A stretch of 64,000 nucleotides of DNA from Dactylis glomerata (GCA_007115705.1 QXEO01000531.1:11368828-11432827); one strand, 5' to 3'; shown: positions 43,090 through 53,797, counted from the stretch's first letter. Notes: generated by a model not told the origin, from the sequence alone. Numbers and translations: made by a program.

Positions 43090-43104
43090 TAATCTTGGGG
43101 ATGC
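43090..43104 (+). other. Element C polypurine tract
   Basis: TAATCTTGGGGATGC directly before the 3' LTR; one change (G to T) from the B tract. Confidence 0.75.
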
Positions 43105-44540
43105 TGATACGTCTCAAACGTATCTATAATTTTTGATGCTCCATGCTTGTTTTTACACCATTTGCCTTGTGTTTCATTACACTTCGTGGCGTTTTTATGC
43201 GATTTCCGGAACTAACCTACTAACAAGATGCCACAGTGCCAGTTCCCTGTTTTCTGCTATATTTGTGTTTCAGAAAAGCTACACAAGAAATATTCTCGGA
43301 ATTGGACGAAACAAGTTCCAGAAGTCTTATTTTTCCCGGAAGAGGACCGAAGACCGAACGAGAGCCGGAGGGGGGCCAGAGGCTGCCCACACCATGAGGG
43401 GGCGCGGCCCTGGCCCTGGCCGCGCCCACCTATGGTGAGGCCCCCCGGTCGCCTCCTGACGATGCCCCTTCGCCTATAAGAAGCCTGCCAATGGAAAACC
43501 CTAAAACAATTGGCAAAATTTCTAGTACAGTTCCACAGCTCCACCGCCGCCGCTGACGAATTTCGGGGGACAGAAGTCTCTGTTCCGGCACCCTTCCAGG
43601 ACGGGGAAGTGCCCCCGAAGCAATCTCCATCGGTCTCCATCGCCGTCTCCGCCATCTCCATCGACCTCACCGCCAGCTCCATCAACCTTGCTGTCTCCTA
43701 TGATGAGGAGGGAGTAGTTCTCCCCTGGGGCTGAGGGCTCTACCGGTACCTATATGGTTCACCTCTCTCTCTCCCATGATGTGATCTTTATGTGATCGTG
43801 AGCTTTGTATCTAGTTGAATTGGTAGATGCTATTATTCAGATTTTATGCTACTCCCGTGCTTTATATTTGTAATCTCCTAAGATACCTTGTATCATGGTG
43901 TGAAGGTGACTAGTGTGCGCATCATGTGTATCTTTTTGGTTAATGTCTCTATGAAATGTTGGTGTTTGTTGGAACCATCTAGTGCGTTCATGGTGATAGT
44001 GTGGGACAATCTAGTTTGGGTACATACGGACTTTGAGGAGTGCTTCGTAGCCCTACGCATGATTAGTGTTCGTTTTCCATTGGAGAATTGTTTTGAGTTG
44101 CATATTGGTGATAGTATCTATTGGTTCAATTATGTTATATTTGTTGGGAGTGTGTCCACTAGTGAAAGTATGATCCCTAGGCCTTGTTTCCAAGCATTGC
44201 ACACCGTTTCCTTTCAGTTTTGTTACATGTTTGCTTGCAGCGATACTTATTTTAGATTACGTTTATTACTCATAATCATCACTACTACTTGTATTTCACT
44301 ATCTCTTCGCCGAACTAGTGCACCTATACATTTGACAAGTATATTGGGTGTGTTGGGGACACAAGAGACTTTCTGTATCATAATTGCAGGGTTGCTTGAG
44401 AGGGATAGCTTTGACCTCTTCCTCCCCAAGTTCGATAAACCTTGGGTGATCCACTTAAGGGAAACTTGCTGCTGTTCTACAAACCTCTGCACTTGGAGGC
44501 CCAACACTATCTACAAGAACAGACACGTGCGTAGACATCA
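43105..44540 (+). repeat. Element C 3' LTR (1436 bp)
   Basis: TGATACGTCTCAAACG to GTAGACATCA, TATA at 43475-43481, followed by GGATT. Confidence 0.92.
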
Positions 44541-44559
44541 GGATTATGAGCAATGAAGT

Positions 44560-45312
44560 CTACATCTTCAATATTAGCATTGGTGATGGCATTAACATGA
44601 GTTTCTTTACCTTTGCGATAAGTTCTTCATTCTCGTTTTCAGTAATGGAGTTCACCTTTCTTGAGGATCTCTCCACATGCCATTGGGAATGGTTATTTTG
44701 CATGTCATCAAGAAGCTTTGTTCCTTCTTCAACTCCTTTGCCCATGAATGTGCCTTTAGCTACAGTGTCAAGCATAGACTTGGATACAGGATTAAGGGCA
44801 TTGTAAAATGAGTGGAGAATTAACTACTGTTCCATCCCATGATTGGGACAGTTCCTTACAGACTCCTTCATCCTTTCCCATGCAAGCGCTAGTGGATCAC
44901 GGTCTTGTTTTCTAAAACCTATAATGTTAGACCGTAATTGCATAGTTTTTGCAAGAGGGAAAAATTTAGACATGAAAGCACTGGTGCATGAATTCCATGA
45001 AGTAATAGTGCCCTTTGGCAACAATAACAACCAGTCTTTATCTTTCCCTCTAAGAGAGAAAGGAAGTAAGCATAGCGTTACAATATAAAGATTAACATCT
45101 TTTATGCGCATCATGTCACAAATCTCAGTGAACGCGTTTAAGTGCAAACTTGCATCCTCAGATGTTGAGCCACCAAATTGGTTCTGCTGAACAAGGCTCA
45201 AGAAGTTAGGCTTAATTTCATAATTTTCCGCTTTGATAGCGGGCGGAGTAATAGGTGCACAAATATAATCATCATTGGGTATTGCATATTCTCCAAGCTT
45301 CTTTTGTGCCAT
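44560..45312 (-). pseudogene. Element H: gag N-terminal and capsid region, amber stop inside
   Basis: ATG 45312 (MAQKKLGEYAIP) lies 180 bases inside the PBS. Gag domain: FGGSTSEDASLHLNAFTEIC, LPFSLRGKDKDWLLLLP, FMSKFFPLAKTMQLRSNI and RNCPNHGMEQ. A TAG at 44824-44826 stands where related gags have Trp (TGG). The same frame continues with LILHSFYNALNPVSKSMLD to 44560, then needs a frameshift to join the piece at 35842-36090 across element C. Athila-type gag of normal length if intact. Confidence 0.85.
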
Positions 45313-45491
45313 GGTTCTTATTTTTTGGTATTTTCTTAATAATAAAGTAAAAGATAAATAACAATATTAACTAGTTTTTTGGATTTTCAATTGATAACAA
45401 AAAGTAAACTAAAACAATAAGTAAACTAAAATAGAAATAAAACTAACTAATAAGGTCTCTAGCAACCTCACTAGGATACCAATAATTTGCT
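45313..45491 (-). other. Element H: leader between PBS and gag
   Basis: AT-rich 180-bp leader, no features seen. Confidence 0.6.
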
Positions 45492-45509
45492 TCCCTGACA
45501 ATGATGCTA
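45492..45509 (-). other. Element H primer-binding site, decayed
   Basis: Minus strand TAGCATCATTGTCAGGGA, a recognisable but mutated form of TGGCGCCGTTGCCGGGGA. Confidence 0.65.
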
Positions 45510-45516
45510 GAAAAAT

Positions 45517-45611
45517 TGGTGATACCTTCGATCCGGTTTTAGGATGTAGGATAGCGGTACTTTTTCCCTAGTAGACCTAGGTTTATTGAACTTGGGGAAG
45601 CTATTGCTTGG
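45517..45611 (-). mobile_element. Element H: 95-bp edge of the 5' LTR
   Basis: Begins TGGTGATACC just past the PBS. Broken at 45612 by the CACTA element. The rest of the LTR lies beyond the window. Confidence 0.6.
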
Positions 45612-46030
45612 CACTAGTAAGAAAAGGGCTTGCCACATGTCAGGTAGCCGTCGTGCACCGGCCTGGGCGTGCGCCACCACTGCGCAGTCACGGTGCACCG
45701 CTTGGTATTGCGCCACGACTACTAGCTTATTAGTGGCGCATTACTGGAATCGTGCACTACGACTAAGTGTCAGCAGGGGCAGGATGGCCATCCCGCACTT
45801 AGCCGTAGCGCACACGTCTTACGTGTGCCCTGACTGAGTTCGTAGGTGTGGCGGAGGACATATGAGTGCACGACAACTAAGTGTGGCCCCGACTTAGCCC
45901 CGTTACCAGAGGTGGTCCCCACTTAGCCGTGGCGCATACATATGTCCTGCACCGCGCCAACCTCTTCAGCCTTGGCGCATGATGTTGCGGTGCGCCATGG
46001 CTAAGTGCGGGATGACCACACTTATTGGTG
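45612..46030 (+). repeat. CACTA subterminal repeat region
   Basis: Terminal repeat, then many direct and inverted copies of short GC-rich words such as GCGGTGCGCCA, TGGCGCA and GCACTTAGCC. These are typical transposase-binding arrays of CACTA elements. Confidence 0.75.
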
Positions 46031-46655
46031 CCACACACACCACCTCAATTATTGCTAGCACATTTCCTCTTCTTTCTTCTACTAGATCTGGTCGCCCCCT
46101 CTCCTCCCGCCTCACATTTCTCCATTAATTTGTTCATTTAAGCTTCTTAGAGATACTTAGATCATATTTATGTGAGGGAATCTCTCTCCCACTTCCCTAG
46201 ATCTACCTCCTCCCCACACATACACCCGCTCTCTTGGTCGACTAATCAAATCGGTGAGTATACTCTAGCTTTGTATATGCATGGATGTAAGCATGCATAT
46301 ATATGTTGTATGAGATCGATGTGCACATGTGTGCTATGTATGTTTCGATATATGTGCATGTGTGTGCATATGTGAAGAAGTTGTTGTGCATATATATGTC
46401 CATGTGATGCATGTATGAGAGATATGCACGTGTATCTATATCTATGAGCGGGGGCGCGGCGCATATGTACGTGTGCATGTGGAGGATTTGTGTGTGGTTG
46501 CATGAGTTGCCTAGGTTTTGCTGAAATGTCAATTTATTTCCGTTTCGGCAAATTTCTGGCACCTTCCTAGGTCCTCTTTTTAGGAAAGGTCATGCCAAAA
46601 TTTTCTGGCGATCCGTGATATATATGTTTGTCATTCTTGATCTTACTTTGTGTAG
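46031..46655 (+). other. CACTA leader before the transposase
   Basis: No long frame. 46260-46500 is rich in alternating TG/CA and ATAT words. CTTTGTGTAG|GTGACCATGG at 46640-46665 looks like an intron end before the ATG, so a 5' intron is possible. Confidence 0.45.
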
Positions 46656-48242
46656 GTGACCATGGTGATCATGATGAACAAAAGTATGGTGTCGAGATAC
46701 ATCAAATCCGTGATGATCAAAATGATGAATAATAATGGCACAAAGATAAGATGTCAGTGTCGCAAATGCAACCTAGGGACAGTGTTTGACCCCTATTCCG
46801 GCTTCGTGCAGCAGCACGTGCTGATGCGTGGTTTCATGGATGACTACATTGATCAAAATGGGGTGGCGGTGCCAGAAAATGTTGATGGGCAAAACAATGA
46901 GGGTGCAAGTGAAGAAGATGCCGGACATGACGAGCGTGGTGAAGAAGATGTCGGACATGACAATGGTGGTGAAGAAGATGCCGGATATGACAATGGTGGC
47001 GAAGAAGAACAAGGGCCTGACACACTGCTAAATTCAGTCATGTGGGACACTCATGTGCAAGAACTGCTCATGAAAAAGTCTAGCAACGTTGCTAAGGAGA
47101 AAGCTATACTGGCGCAACTAGAGATAGACGTGACTACTCCACTTTATGCCGGATGCAAACCCGAGGATACCCGTTTGAAAGTAACGCTGCAGGCTCTGCA
47201 GATGAAGGCAAAACATAAATGGACCGGTGTGAGCTTCAACGATCACATGAAAGCATGGCATGATCTTCTTCCTAAGGGTAACATATGTCCTACGAGCATC
47301 GAGGAGGCCAGTAAAATTGTGTTCCCTTTTGACTTTCCGCATGTGAAATACCATGCCTGCATCAATGATTGCTTCATTTATCCTGCCAATGATGTGCCGA
47401 AGACCAAATGTCCAGTGTGCGATGCAGATCAATACAAGAGAGGGAAGAAAGCTCATCGAAAAGTGGTATGGTACTTTCTACTCATTCCCCGTGTGCAGCG
47501 ATACTTCGCGAACCGTAAGGAAGCAAAGCTAATGCGTTGGCACGCCGAAAGGACGAAGAAGCTAGATGATGATGATGAAGCAGAAGAGGATGATAAGATG
47601 TTGGCACACCCTTCTGATGCTACGCAGTGGGAGGCATTGGACATTGAATATCCAACTTTTGGTGATGATCCAAGGAACATCAGGTTGGGTGTGAGCACCA
47701 ATGGACTCAATCCGTTTGGAAACCAGAGCAACACACATAGCACATGGCTAGTGTTTGTTTGGATGTACAACCTACCTCCCTGGCTCTGCATGAAGCAGAA
47801 GTACATACACATGAGACTGCTAATTCAGGGTCCGAAACAACCAGGTAACGACATCAATCTGTATCTCCAGCTACTTAAAGAAGAGCTAGCGACGTTACAG
47901 GTTGAGTCGGGGGTCAATACGTGGGACACTATTGCGGAAGACTATTTCCCTATGAGAGCCGCGGTGGTCACGACGGTGCAAGACTATCTCGGCTACAGAT
48001 ATATTGTAGGCCAGGTGGTCCATAGATATTGTGTATGTGTTAGGTGCATAGATGATACAACATATAAGCAGCTAGAGAAAGATCCTAGGTCTTCGAAAAT
48101 AGTGTTCATGGGTCACCGAAGGTGGGTTGGCAAGGATGATCCATGGAGAAAACACAAAGAGCTGTTCGATGGTGAGGTCAAGATTCGAAGAGCCCCACGT
48201 ACGAGAAGCGGCGAAGAAATCGACAAAATGTTGAAAAATTAG
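46656..48242 (+). CDS. TNP2-type CACTA transposase, N-terminal and catalytic part (528 aa)
   Basis: Cuts and rejoins transposon ends in the nucleus (family knowledge). The first ATGs at 46656-46690 are clustered and the true start is uncertain. Residues about 28-65 form the transposase-associated zinc domain (IRCQCRKC ... HVLMRGFMDDYI). An acidic tandem repeat covers 86-115. Residues about 205-520 are the Transposase_21/TNP2 core: CPVCDADQYKRG, DPRNIRLGVSTNGLNPFG, LPPWLCMKQKYIHM, PGNDINLYL and VHRYCVCVRC. The catalytic Asp of the usual DGxNPFG motif is Asn here (residue 349, 47700-47702), so the enzyme should be inactive. The frame stops at 48240 and homology resumes in other frames. Confidence 0.85.
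   Translation: MTMVIMMNKSMVSRYIKSVMIKMMNNNGTKIRCQCRKCNLGTVFDPYSGFVQQHVLMRGFMDDYIDQNGVAVPENVDGQNNEGASEEDAGHDERGEEDVGHDNGGEEDAGYDNGGEEEQGPDTLLNSVMWDTHVQELLMKKSSNVAKEKAILAQLEIDVTTPLYAGCKPEDTRLKVTLQALQMKAKHKWTGVSFNDHMKAWHDLLPKGNICPTSIEEASKIVFPFDFPHVKYHACINDCFIYPANDVPKTKCPVCDADQYKRGKKAHRKVVWYFLLIPRVQRYFANRKEAKLMRWHAERTKKLDDDDEAEEDDKMLAHPSDATQWEALDIEYPTFGDDPRNIRLGVSTNGLNPFGNQSNTHSTWLVFVWMYNLPPWLCMKQKYIHMRLLIQGPKQPGNDINLYLQLLKEELATLQVESGVNTWDTIAEDYFPMRAAVVTTVQDYLGYRYIVGQVVHRYCVCVRCIDDTTYKQLEKDPRSSKIVFMGHRRWVGKDDPWRKHKELFDGEVKIRRAPRTRSGEEIDKMLKN
46911..47000 (+). repeat. Three 30-bp tandem repeats in the transposase frame
   Basis: Units 46911, 46941 and 46971, each starting GAAGAAGATG and coding for an EEDxGxDxxG decapeptide, plus a partial fourth. 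Confidence 0.85.
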
Positions 48243-48718
48243 AAGGAGGGCCCTGCACCGGGAAAGAAGAGAAAGGCACCGACATCGTTGATGAAGGTAT
48301 GGAAAACAAGGTCGGTTTTTGGGACCTACCATACTAGAAGATCCTACACACACCTCATAGCCTTGATGTCATGCATATCATGAAAAACGTGTGTGAGAAT
48401 CTGCTTGGCACTCTGCTCAACATGCCGGAAAGGACCAAGATGGGCCCAAAGCAAGAAGTGACTTGAAAAATATGGGCATCAGGGAAGATCTTCACGGAGG
48501 ACAATCTGATGATGATGGACACCGGATGAGGGTGACGAGGAGGAGGATACGCAAGGTCATGGCAAGCGCAAAAGGAGGGTAAAGGAGAATGACTATTTCT
48601 GCCCAGCCGCATGCTTCACTCTAAGTCAGCAGGAGATCGAACAGTTTTTCAAGTGCCTCCTAGGAATCAAATTTCCTACCGGTTATGTGGGGAAGATAAG
48701 TAGATATCTAGACGCAGG
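48243..48718 (+). pseudogene. CACTA transposase, broken middle section
   Basis: Homology to the TNP2 middle is visible in pieces in different frames, such as LDVMHIMKNVCENLLGTLLN and LTEQEIEQFFKCLLGIKFP-like stretches, with several stops and frameshifts. It links the catalytic part to the next frame. Confidence 0.65.
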
Positions 48719-49306
48719 ATGAAATCTCATGACTGCCACGTGCTGATGATGCAGATACTTTTGGTTGCAATACGAGGGATAATGGATCCACATGTCCGTG
48801 AAACACTATTTAGACTCTGCAACTATTTTGATGTCATATCTCGAAAGTCGATCAGCAAGAAGCAATTCAGAAGGCTACAAGAAGAGATCATCGTGATATT
48901 AAATGAGCTTGAGATGTACTTCCCTCCTGCATTCTTTGACATTATGGTGGATCTACTGATCCATATCATTGATGATATCATCCACCTCGGCCCGACATTC
49001 CTGCACAACATGATGTTATTTGAAAGAATGAACGGTGTCTTCAAAGGATACGTTTGTAACAGGTCAAATCCAGATGGAAGCATCGTCCAAGGTTTTCTCA
49101 CTGAAGAATGCATTTGTTTCTGCACGAATTATCTAGACATCAAGAATCCTGTCGGTCTGCCTGGAAACAAGCACCTTGGCTGGCTCGATGGAGTAGGTCA
49201 CAAAGCTGGCCGGAGGGAAATGCACGTGGATGACTATGATCGATGTGCCAACTTTGACATAGCAAACTTAGTAGCGCTACAACACATAGAAGTGGTCGAT
49301 CCCTAG
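48719..49306 (+). pseudogene. CACTA transposase, DUF4218-like part (195 codons)
   Basis: MKSHDCHVLMMQILLVAIRG, FFDIMVDLLIHIIDD and LFERMNGVFKGYVCNRSNPD are hallmarks of the DUF4218 region that follows the TNP2 core. Ends at TAG 49304-49306, after which the same frame continues, so this is one protein with a nonsense mutation. Confidence 0.8.
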
Positions 49307-49723
49307 TTGGAAAATCACAAAAGCTCTATCGCGAAGAAGTATAGTGACCTAGGCCAGCATAGAACGGAGCACGAAATAATCAAAGAACAAAACAATTTTT
49401 TCATGCGTTGGTTCAAATACCAGCTCCAGGCTGATCCTTCGCCAATGAATACCGCAGAAGAGAAACTCATATTCTTCTTGTCGCAAGGCCCTGTGTGTTA
49501 CTTGGTGACCTACCAGGCATACGATATTAACGGGTATACATTCTACATGGAGAAAAAAAACAAGAATAGCGATTATCAGAACTCAGCCGTAACAATGGAA
49601 TCTTTCACCGGTGATGTCAAGGAAAGATACTACGGAAGGATCAAAGAGATCTGGGAGCTGGACTACTGTGGAGAGAAGGTGCCCATGTTCCACGTAAGAT
49701 GGGCTAAGAGTGTCAGAAAATAA
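49307..49723 (+). pseudogene. CACTA transposase, C-terminal DUF4216-like part (138 codons)
   Basis: In frame with the previous piece. GQHRTEHEIIKEQNNFFMRW, then YYGRIKEIWELDYCG and VPMFHVRWAK, the DUF4216-type end of CACTA transposases. It stops at 49721, and 49724-49877 continues as further transposon sequence up to LTR I1. Confidence 0.78.
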
Positions 49724-49877
49724 GACCGATGTTTCACCACCATGAGTATACCCGAGGCCAAGTTCACCACCACCAAGTCCAGGGCCGCGCAGGTCATCGC
49801 GAAAGCCGAGCCATGGGTATTGGCTACCCAAGTGGACCAATGCTTCTTCATAACTGACCCAACAACACCTAGCCATG

Positions 49878-50361
49878 TGTGGGGACCCCGGCTTACCATT
49901 CGGGATACCCGATATGCATACAATTCATGATCCCATGATCAGTGTGTCATGAATCCACATATCCGAGTTGATAAAAGAATTACATCATCCATTACATTAT
50001 CAAATAATATACTTAAATTGGTCATATGACCAAGTCTGATATTGCCACGCAGGGCAAGTCTACAAGTAAGCAGCATATATCAAGCAGCGTTGATGACCCA
50101 TGTCATGCCTACTACCCTACAGGCAACTGACTGCGAGACGTTCCTAGTTTGCACCGGCGTCGTCGTAACCATCATCACCTTCCTCGTAGTCTTCTTCATA
50201 GTCTGACCAAGTTAATAGCCAGGGACAAAGCTGTGAGTACCTTTGAATTGTACTCTCAAATCATCTAAAGGGAGTGATTTGATATGTAGTATAGCTGTAG
50301 CAAGGATAGGCTCTGGGCTAGTTTGCTTTCTTTGAAATTCCATTTTGTCATGTCGATATAG
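49878..50361. mobile_element. I1: left 484 bp of a long I-family LTR
   Basis: Starts TGTGGGGACCCCGGCTTACC, interrupts element M, and is itself interrupted at 50362 by I2. Its continuation is beyond the window. Contains the GACCAAGTTAATAGCCAGGG segment also found at 61442. Confidence 0.8.
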
Positions 50362-50606
50362 TGTGGGGACCCCGGATTACCCATCCGGAATACCCGATAT
50401 GCATACAATTCACGATCTCATGATCAGTGTGTCATGAATCCACATATCCGAGTTGATAACAGAATTACATCATCCATTACAGTACCGAATAATACTTACA
50501 ATTGGTCACATGACCAAGTATGATATTGCCACGAAGGGCAAGTCTACAACTAAGCAGCGGATACCACGCAGCGTTGATGACCCACGTCATTCCTACTACC
50601 CTACAG
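50362..50606. mobile_element. I2: left end of a second I-family LTR, before G2
   Basis: Restarts TGTGGGGACCCCGGATTACC and parallels I1 for 245 bp up to CCTACTACCCTACAG. The last five bases (50602-50606) are the target duplicate of G2. Continues at 54359 and 61380. Confidence 0.82.
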
Positions 50607-51162
50607 TGATACGGGCACGAAGGAGGAGGTGAAGCCCAATTTCAGGACTCCACCAAGATGAGGGAAGCTCCTTATAGATTGGTACGCCAGGACGACCTAC
50701 GATATGTAATAATTAGTCTAAGGTTGTGTCAGCAATTTATATTCATGCTTATGTTATTTCGTAGCTAGGTCAAGTTGTGGGCCACTTAGGTTTATTTGTG
50801 TTTTGGGTTTGGGCCTGTCCAAGCCCAACAATTTTCTGGCCATCTATATAAGGAGGCCAGCAGTCTAGGGTTTAGGAAGTTCAGTTGTTTAGTCAAAAAC
50901 CATCGTGTGCTCCACCGTGTATCATCCCTCCGGGGAAACGGCGCTGCCGTGTTATCAAATAGAGATTGCTGCGAGGGTCCTTGTGTTCATCAAGAATTAT
51001 CAGGCTCAGGTTTGAGGCGTGGTGATCTTCATCACGTTGCTTGCTGTATTTTTTCCTCTTCTTCAGGTGACGTTCTTCGCGTTATTAGAAGATTTCTATC
51101 TGGTTGACTCACTGTGAAAGATCGGGACAAAACTCCAAGGATCACCGGCGTGATCCTTATCA
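50607..51162 (+). repeat. G2 5' LTR (556 bp)
   Basis: TGATACGGGCACGAAGG to GATCCTTATCA; TATATAAG at 50845-50852, about 25-30 bases before AGTCTAGGGTTTAGG. Confidence 0.92.
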
Positions 51163-51164
51163 TG

Positions 51165-51181
51165 TGATATCAGAGTACTGG
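51165..51181 (+). other. G2 primer-binding site (initiator tRNA-Met type)
   Basis: TGATATCAGAGTACTGG, close to TGGTATCAGAG, the complement of initiator tRNA-Met, two bases after the LTR. Confidence 0.75.
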
Positions 51182-52035
51182 GTTTATCACTGCGAGTATT
51201 GTAGATTGATTGTTCTACAGATTGTTCTACAGATTGTTCTTATTTAGAGAGTTCTCAGATTGGATTGTTCTTCATCGGAATTCATGTGGAAGCAGCGATT
51301 TGGAAGATTTTGGGTGTTGTCATTGGCACCGATCGATCCACATACTCGGGAGTCAGTTTCTATACCGATTATGACGATCGATCTCCCGGTGTTCCTCGGA
51401 TTCCCATCTCGTCGTCGAGCCAGAGAGTCCAGGCCACAATTTGCCAGATCCGATCACTTGTAAAAAAAAACAAGGAAACAGATCGCCACGCGCCTCAGAT
51501 CGCCACGATCGTTTCCGATGCTAGGTGATTATTCTCCTATCGCTAGCAGATCGGATCATGACAAGTAAAAAAACAAACAAACGGCAACAGCGATCGAAGG
51601 AAGCATCCCGCGCCCCGCCTCGCATTCTCGGCCGGACAACCAGCACACGGGCCTTCTCCTGTGTAGGCCGGCCCACCCGCACTCCAGTGAGGTTGCACGC
51701 TTGCCGCCTGGGAGCGATCGCCTGGTCGCTCGACCGTAGACAGTCTCTGCGCTCCAGCGAGCTGGATCGCTCGCCCAGCTCTCGTCTCTCTGCTCTTTTC
51801 CTTTTGTATCAGAAAGCTATACCGTACTATGGATAGGAAACAGGCAAAGCAGCTGGAATTGATCGCTTACTGTCATATATCGACAGATCTCTAGTCTGAT
51901 TCAATGAGTACGTAAAGGCTGCACTAGTATGCAGGTTTTTGCTTGATGGTGGACATTATTCGCTTGACAAAGGACATTAGTTGATGCAGCGTTTTTGCAT
52001 TCAGTAATCAGTATCGGCTGAGTACATATATAAAG
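51182..52035 (+). other. G2 leader
   Basis: 0.85 kb noncoding leader with many GATCG-type words and a GC-rich part (51590-51790), related to the G1 leader. It may hold packaging signals. No frame before ATG 52036 is convincing. Confidence 0.6.
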
Positions 52036-53613
52036 ATGGATTCTTTTTCGGGAGATGTTTTTGGCAATAGGTGCTATCTTGGCAAGAAGTCTAGTGATGT
52101 TTTCAATGATTATCTTGATATCAAGAAGGGAGTGCTGCTATCCAAGCCTAGCTGGCGTTTATATCAACTTGCGACAATTGCGGAGTACCAGGATTGGGAA
52201 AGGCACATCGAACTGGGTTTTCATCGATGTCGCACATACAGTGACAAGTTTAGTAGCTATGATGGATATGGTCTTGCTTACCGGCGTGTGGACACTGAAA
52301 TAACCAGATGGTGGTGCAAGGCGGTTGGAAGAAATGAGTTTGATTGTACTTGGGAGGACTTCAAGGAATTTCTTTATGATGGTTTTGTGTTACCGTATAT
52401 GGAGGAAATAGAGCAGCCACCCAAGTTTGTGCATGGGCTAGAGGATGTTGGCAAGAGCATAGCTCCTATACCGAAGGTCGCGACAACTGTGACTCCTTAT
52501 AAGAAGTTGATAGTTGTTCCATTACTGAAAGTTAGCAAGGTGGCAGCCACGATTTCTGAATTGTCAGCGGTTGAAGTTGTCAAGGCTGATGTTGTCCAGG
52601 ATGTCGTGGAGGAGGTTGTACCATTGAGTGGGCTGAATATGCAACTCAAAAGAGTACATGATGAGACTTGCATGACAGTGGATAGAGGCCAGCGATGGAA
52701 TTTATTTCAGGCGCAGTGCATAATCAAGGGCAAAGCATGCAAGTTGATGATTGACAGTGGTAGTTACTGTAATGGAATTAGCAAGTCAATTGTGGAGGCT
52801 TTGGGTTTATCCACATGGTGTATTCCAGAACCGAGACATGTTGAGTGGGTTCATAGCTGCGGTATGCTAAAGATTACTCACAAGGTACGTGTGCCATTTA
52901 CAGTTGATGACTATGTTGATGAGGTGGAATGCGATGTGTTGCCATTGGAGGTGTGTGGGCTGTTACTTGGACGTCCATGGCAATATGATCGCAATGCTAT
53001 GCATGCTGGGAGAGCAAATACATATTTCTTTATACATGATCGCAAACAGCGGACTTTGAAGCCTATGCGTGATGATCAAATCAAGTCTGATGTTGTGTTG
53101 GTGGTTCGCAAGGAGAAGTTGCATAAAGCTAAGCCACAACCAGGGCTAGCTAAGGTACAACATGAGGAGCATGATGCGAAAAGCGTCGGTGGTGATATTG
53201 TTTCAGCCAAGCCTGTAGATGACAAGCCAGTTGTTCTTGTTAGTGACAAGCCGGTTGAAGTCAAGCCTCTTATTAATGAAGGGAAGGATATGTTAGCATG
53301 TGTTCCATGTGTTCCACTTCCAGTTCGTGTTGACATGGGTGTTCAGACCGATGACGATGGTGCTGATCTTGTTCCGGTGCATATGGTGCCGCGGGTAGTC
53401 AGCCACAGTTTTGTGAGAACACCTCGGAGACGTTTTGTTGGAGTAGCAGTGCGTGTGCATACAGGCAAAGATGGATGTGTTCGTCAGTTGTGTGGCCCAG
53501 GCATTACTACTTTGCAGGGTCGTGCTAAGAAGGTTCATGTTCAGCAACGCAAGGTTCCAGCAAGGATTGAGAAGAAGAAGGTGGAGGCACCTCCATACAA
53601 GTTCATTTGGTGA
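52036..53613 (+). CDS. G2 gag-like / aspartic protease protein (525 aa)
   Basis: Residues about 1-135 are a short, divergent gag-like domain: ELGFHRCRTYSDKF, then TRWWCKAVGRNEFDCTWEDF and LYDGFVLPYMEE, matching the WW...TWEDFK...F.P pattern of retrotransposon gag. There is no zinc knuckle. Residues about 228-350 are a retropepsin: AQCIIKGKACKLMIDSGSYC (catalytic DSG), VECDVLPLEVCGLLLGRPWQ, the same type as in element D. Residues 355-525 form a basic tail with DKPV-type repeats and no recognised domain. The frame is intact. Protease with no pol to process suggests either self-cleavage or a role with a helper. ATG 52036 gives the longest frame and follows the leader directly. Confidence 0.85.
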   Translation: MDSFSGDVFGNRCYLGKKSSDVFNDYLDIKKGVLLSKPSWRLYQLATIAEYQDWERHIELGFHRCRTYSDKFSSYDGYGLAYRRVDTEITRWWCKAVGRNEFDCTWEDFKEFLYDGFVLPYMEEIEQPPKFVHGLEDVGKSIAPIPKVATTVTPYKKLIVVPLLKVSKVAATISELSAVEVVKADVVQDVVEEVVPLSGLNMQLKRVHDETCMTVDRGQRWNLFQAQCIIKGKACKLMIDSGSYCNGISKSIVEALGLSTWCIPEPRHVEWVHSCGMLKITHKVRVPFTVDDYVDEVECDVLPLEVCGLLLGRPWQYDRNAMHAGRANTYFFIHDRKQRTLKPMRDDQIKSDVVLVVRKEKLHKAKPQPGLAKVQHEEHDAKSVGGDIVSAKPVDDKPVVLVSDKPVEVKPLINEGKDMLACVPCVPLPVRVDMGVQTDDDGADLVPVHMVPRVVSHSFVRTPRRRFVGVAVRVHTGKDGCVRQLCGPGITTLQGRAKKVHVQQRKVPARIEKKKVEAPPYKFIW

Positions 53614-53780
53614 AGAAAAGAGGTGCAACCACCTAGGGCTGTATCAAGTCGAGCAGGCCAAGAGGGAGGATGTGGTGAGGCAGGCAGGCAAGCAAGACTT
53701 GAAGACAGTGAATATGCGTGGTGCTATTATTGATATTCCGCCACCCTTTCGAGCAGACCCACATGCATTGGGGACAACGC

Positions 53781-53797
53781 TTTTTGAGGGGGGAGGA
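53781..53797 (+). other. G2 polypurine tract
   Basis: TTTTTGAGGGGGGAGGA directly before the 3' LTR. Confidence 0.75.

Larger units (their letters stand above)
36091..44540 (+). mobile_element. Element C: complete non-autonomous gypsy retrotransposon, 8.45 kb
   Basis: LTRs of 1425 bp (36091-37515) and 1436 bp (43105-44540), target duplicate GGATT on both sides (36086-36090, 44541-44545), tRNA-Asp-like PBS and polypurine tract. Related to B in LTR start and 3' noncoding region, but its LTR end (GTAGACATCA) and gag differ. It encodes a full-length gag plus extension and no pol. Inserted in the gag of H. Confidence 0.93.
45612..49877 (+). mobile_element. Element M: CACTA (En/Spm-type) transposon, 3' end outside the window
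   Basis: Starts CACTAGTAAGAAAAGGGC, a CACTA terminal inverted repeat, preceded by TGG (45609-45611), the expected 3-bp target copy. It has a subterminal repeat region, then a TNP2-type transposase reading frame with stops. Interrupted at 49878 by LTR I1, so the right terminal repeat is not in the window. Confidence 0.88.

Noticed and set aside
46242..46562. His/Tyr-rich frames (minus) in the CACTA leader
   Set aside because: Result of alternating CA/TA-rich sequence, no conservation seen.
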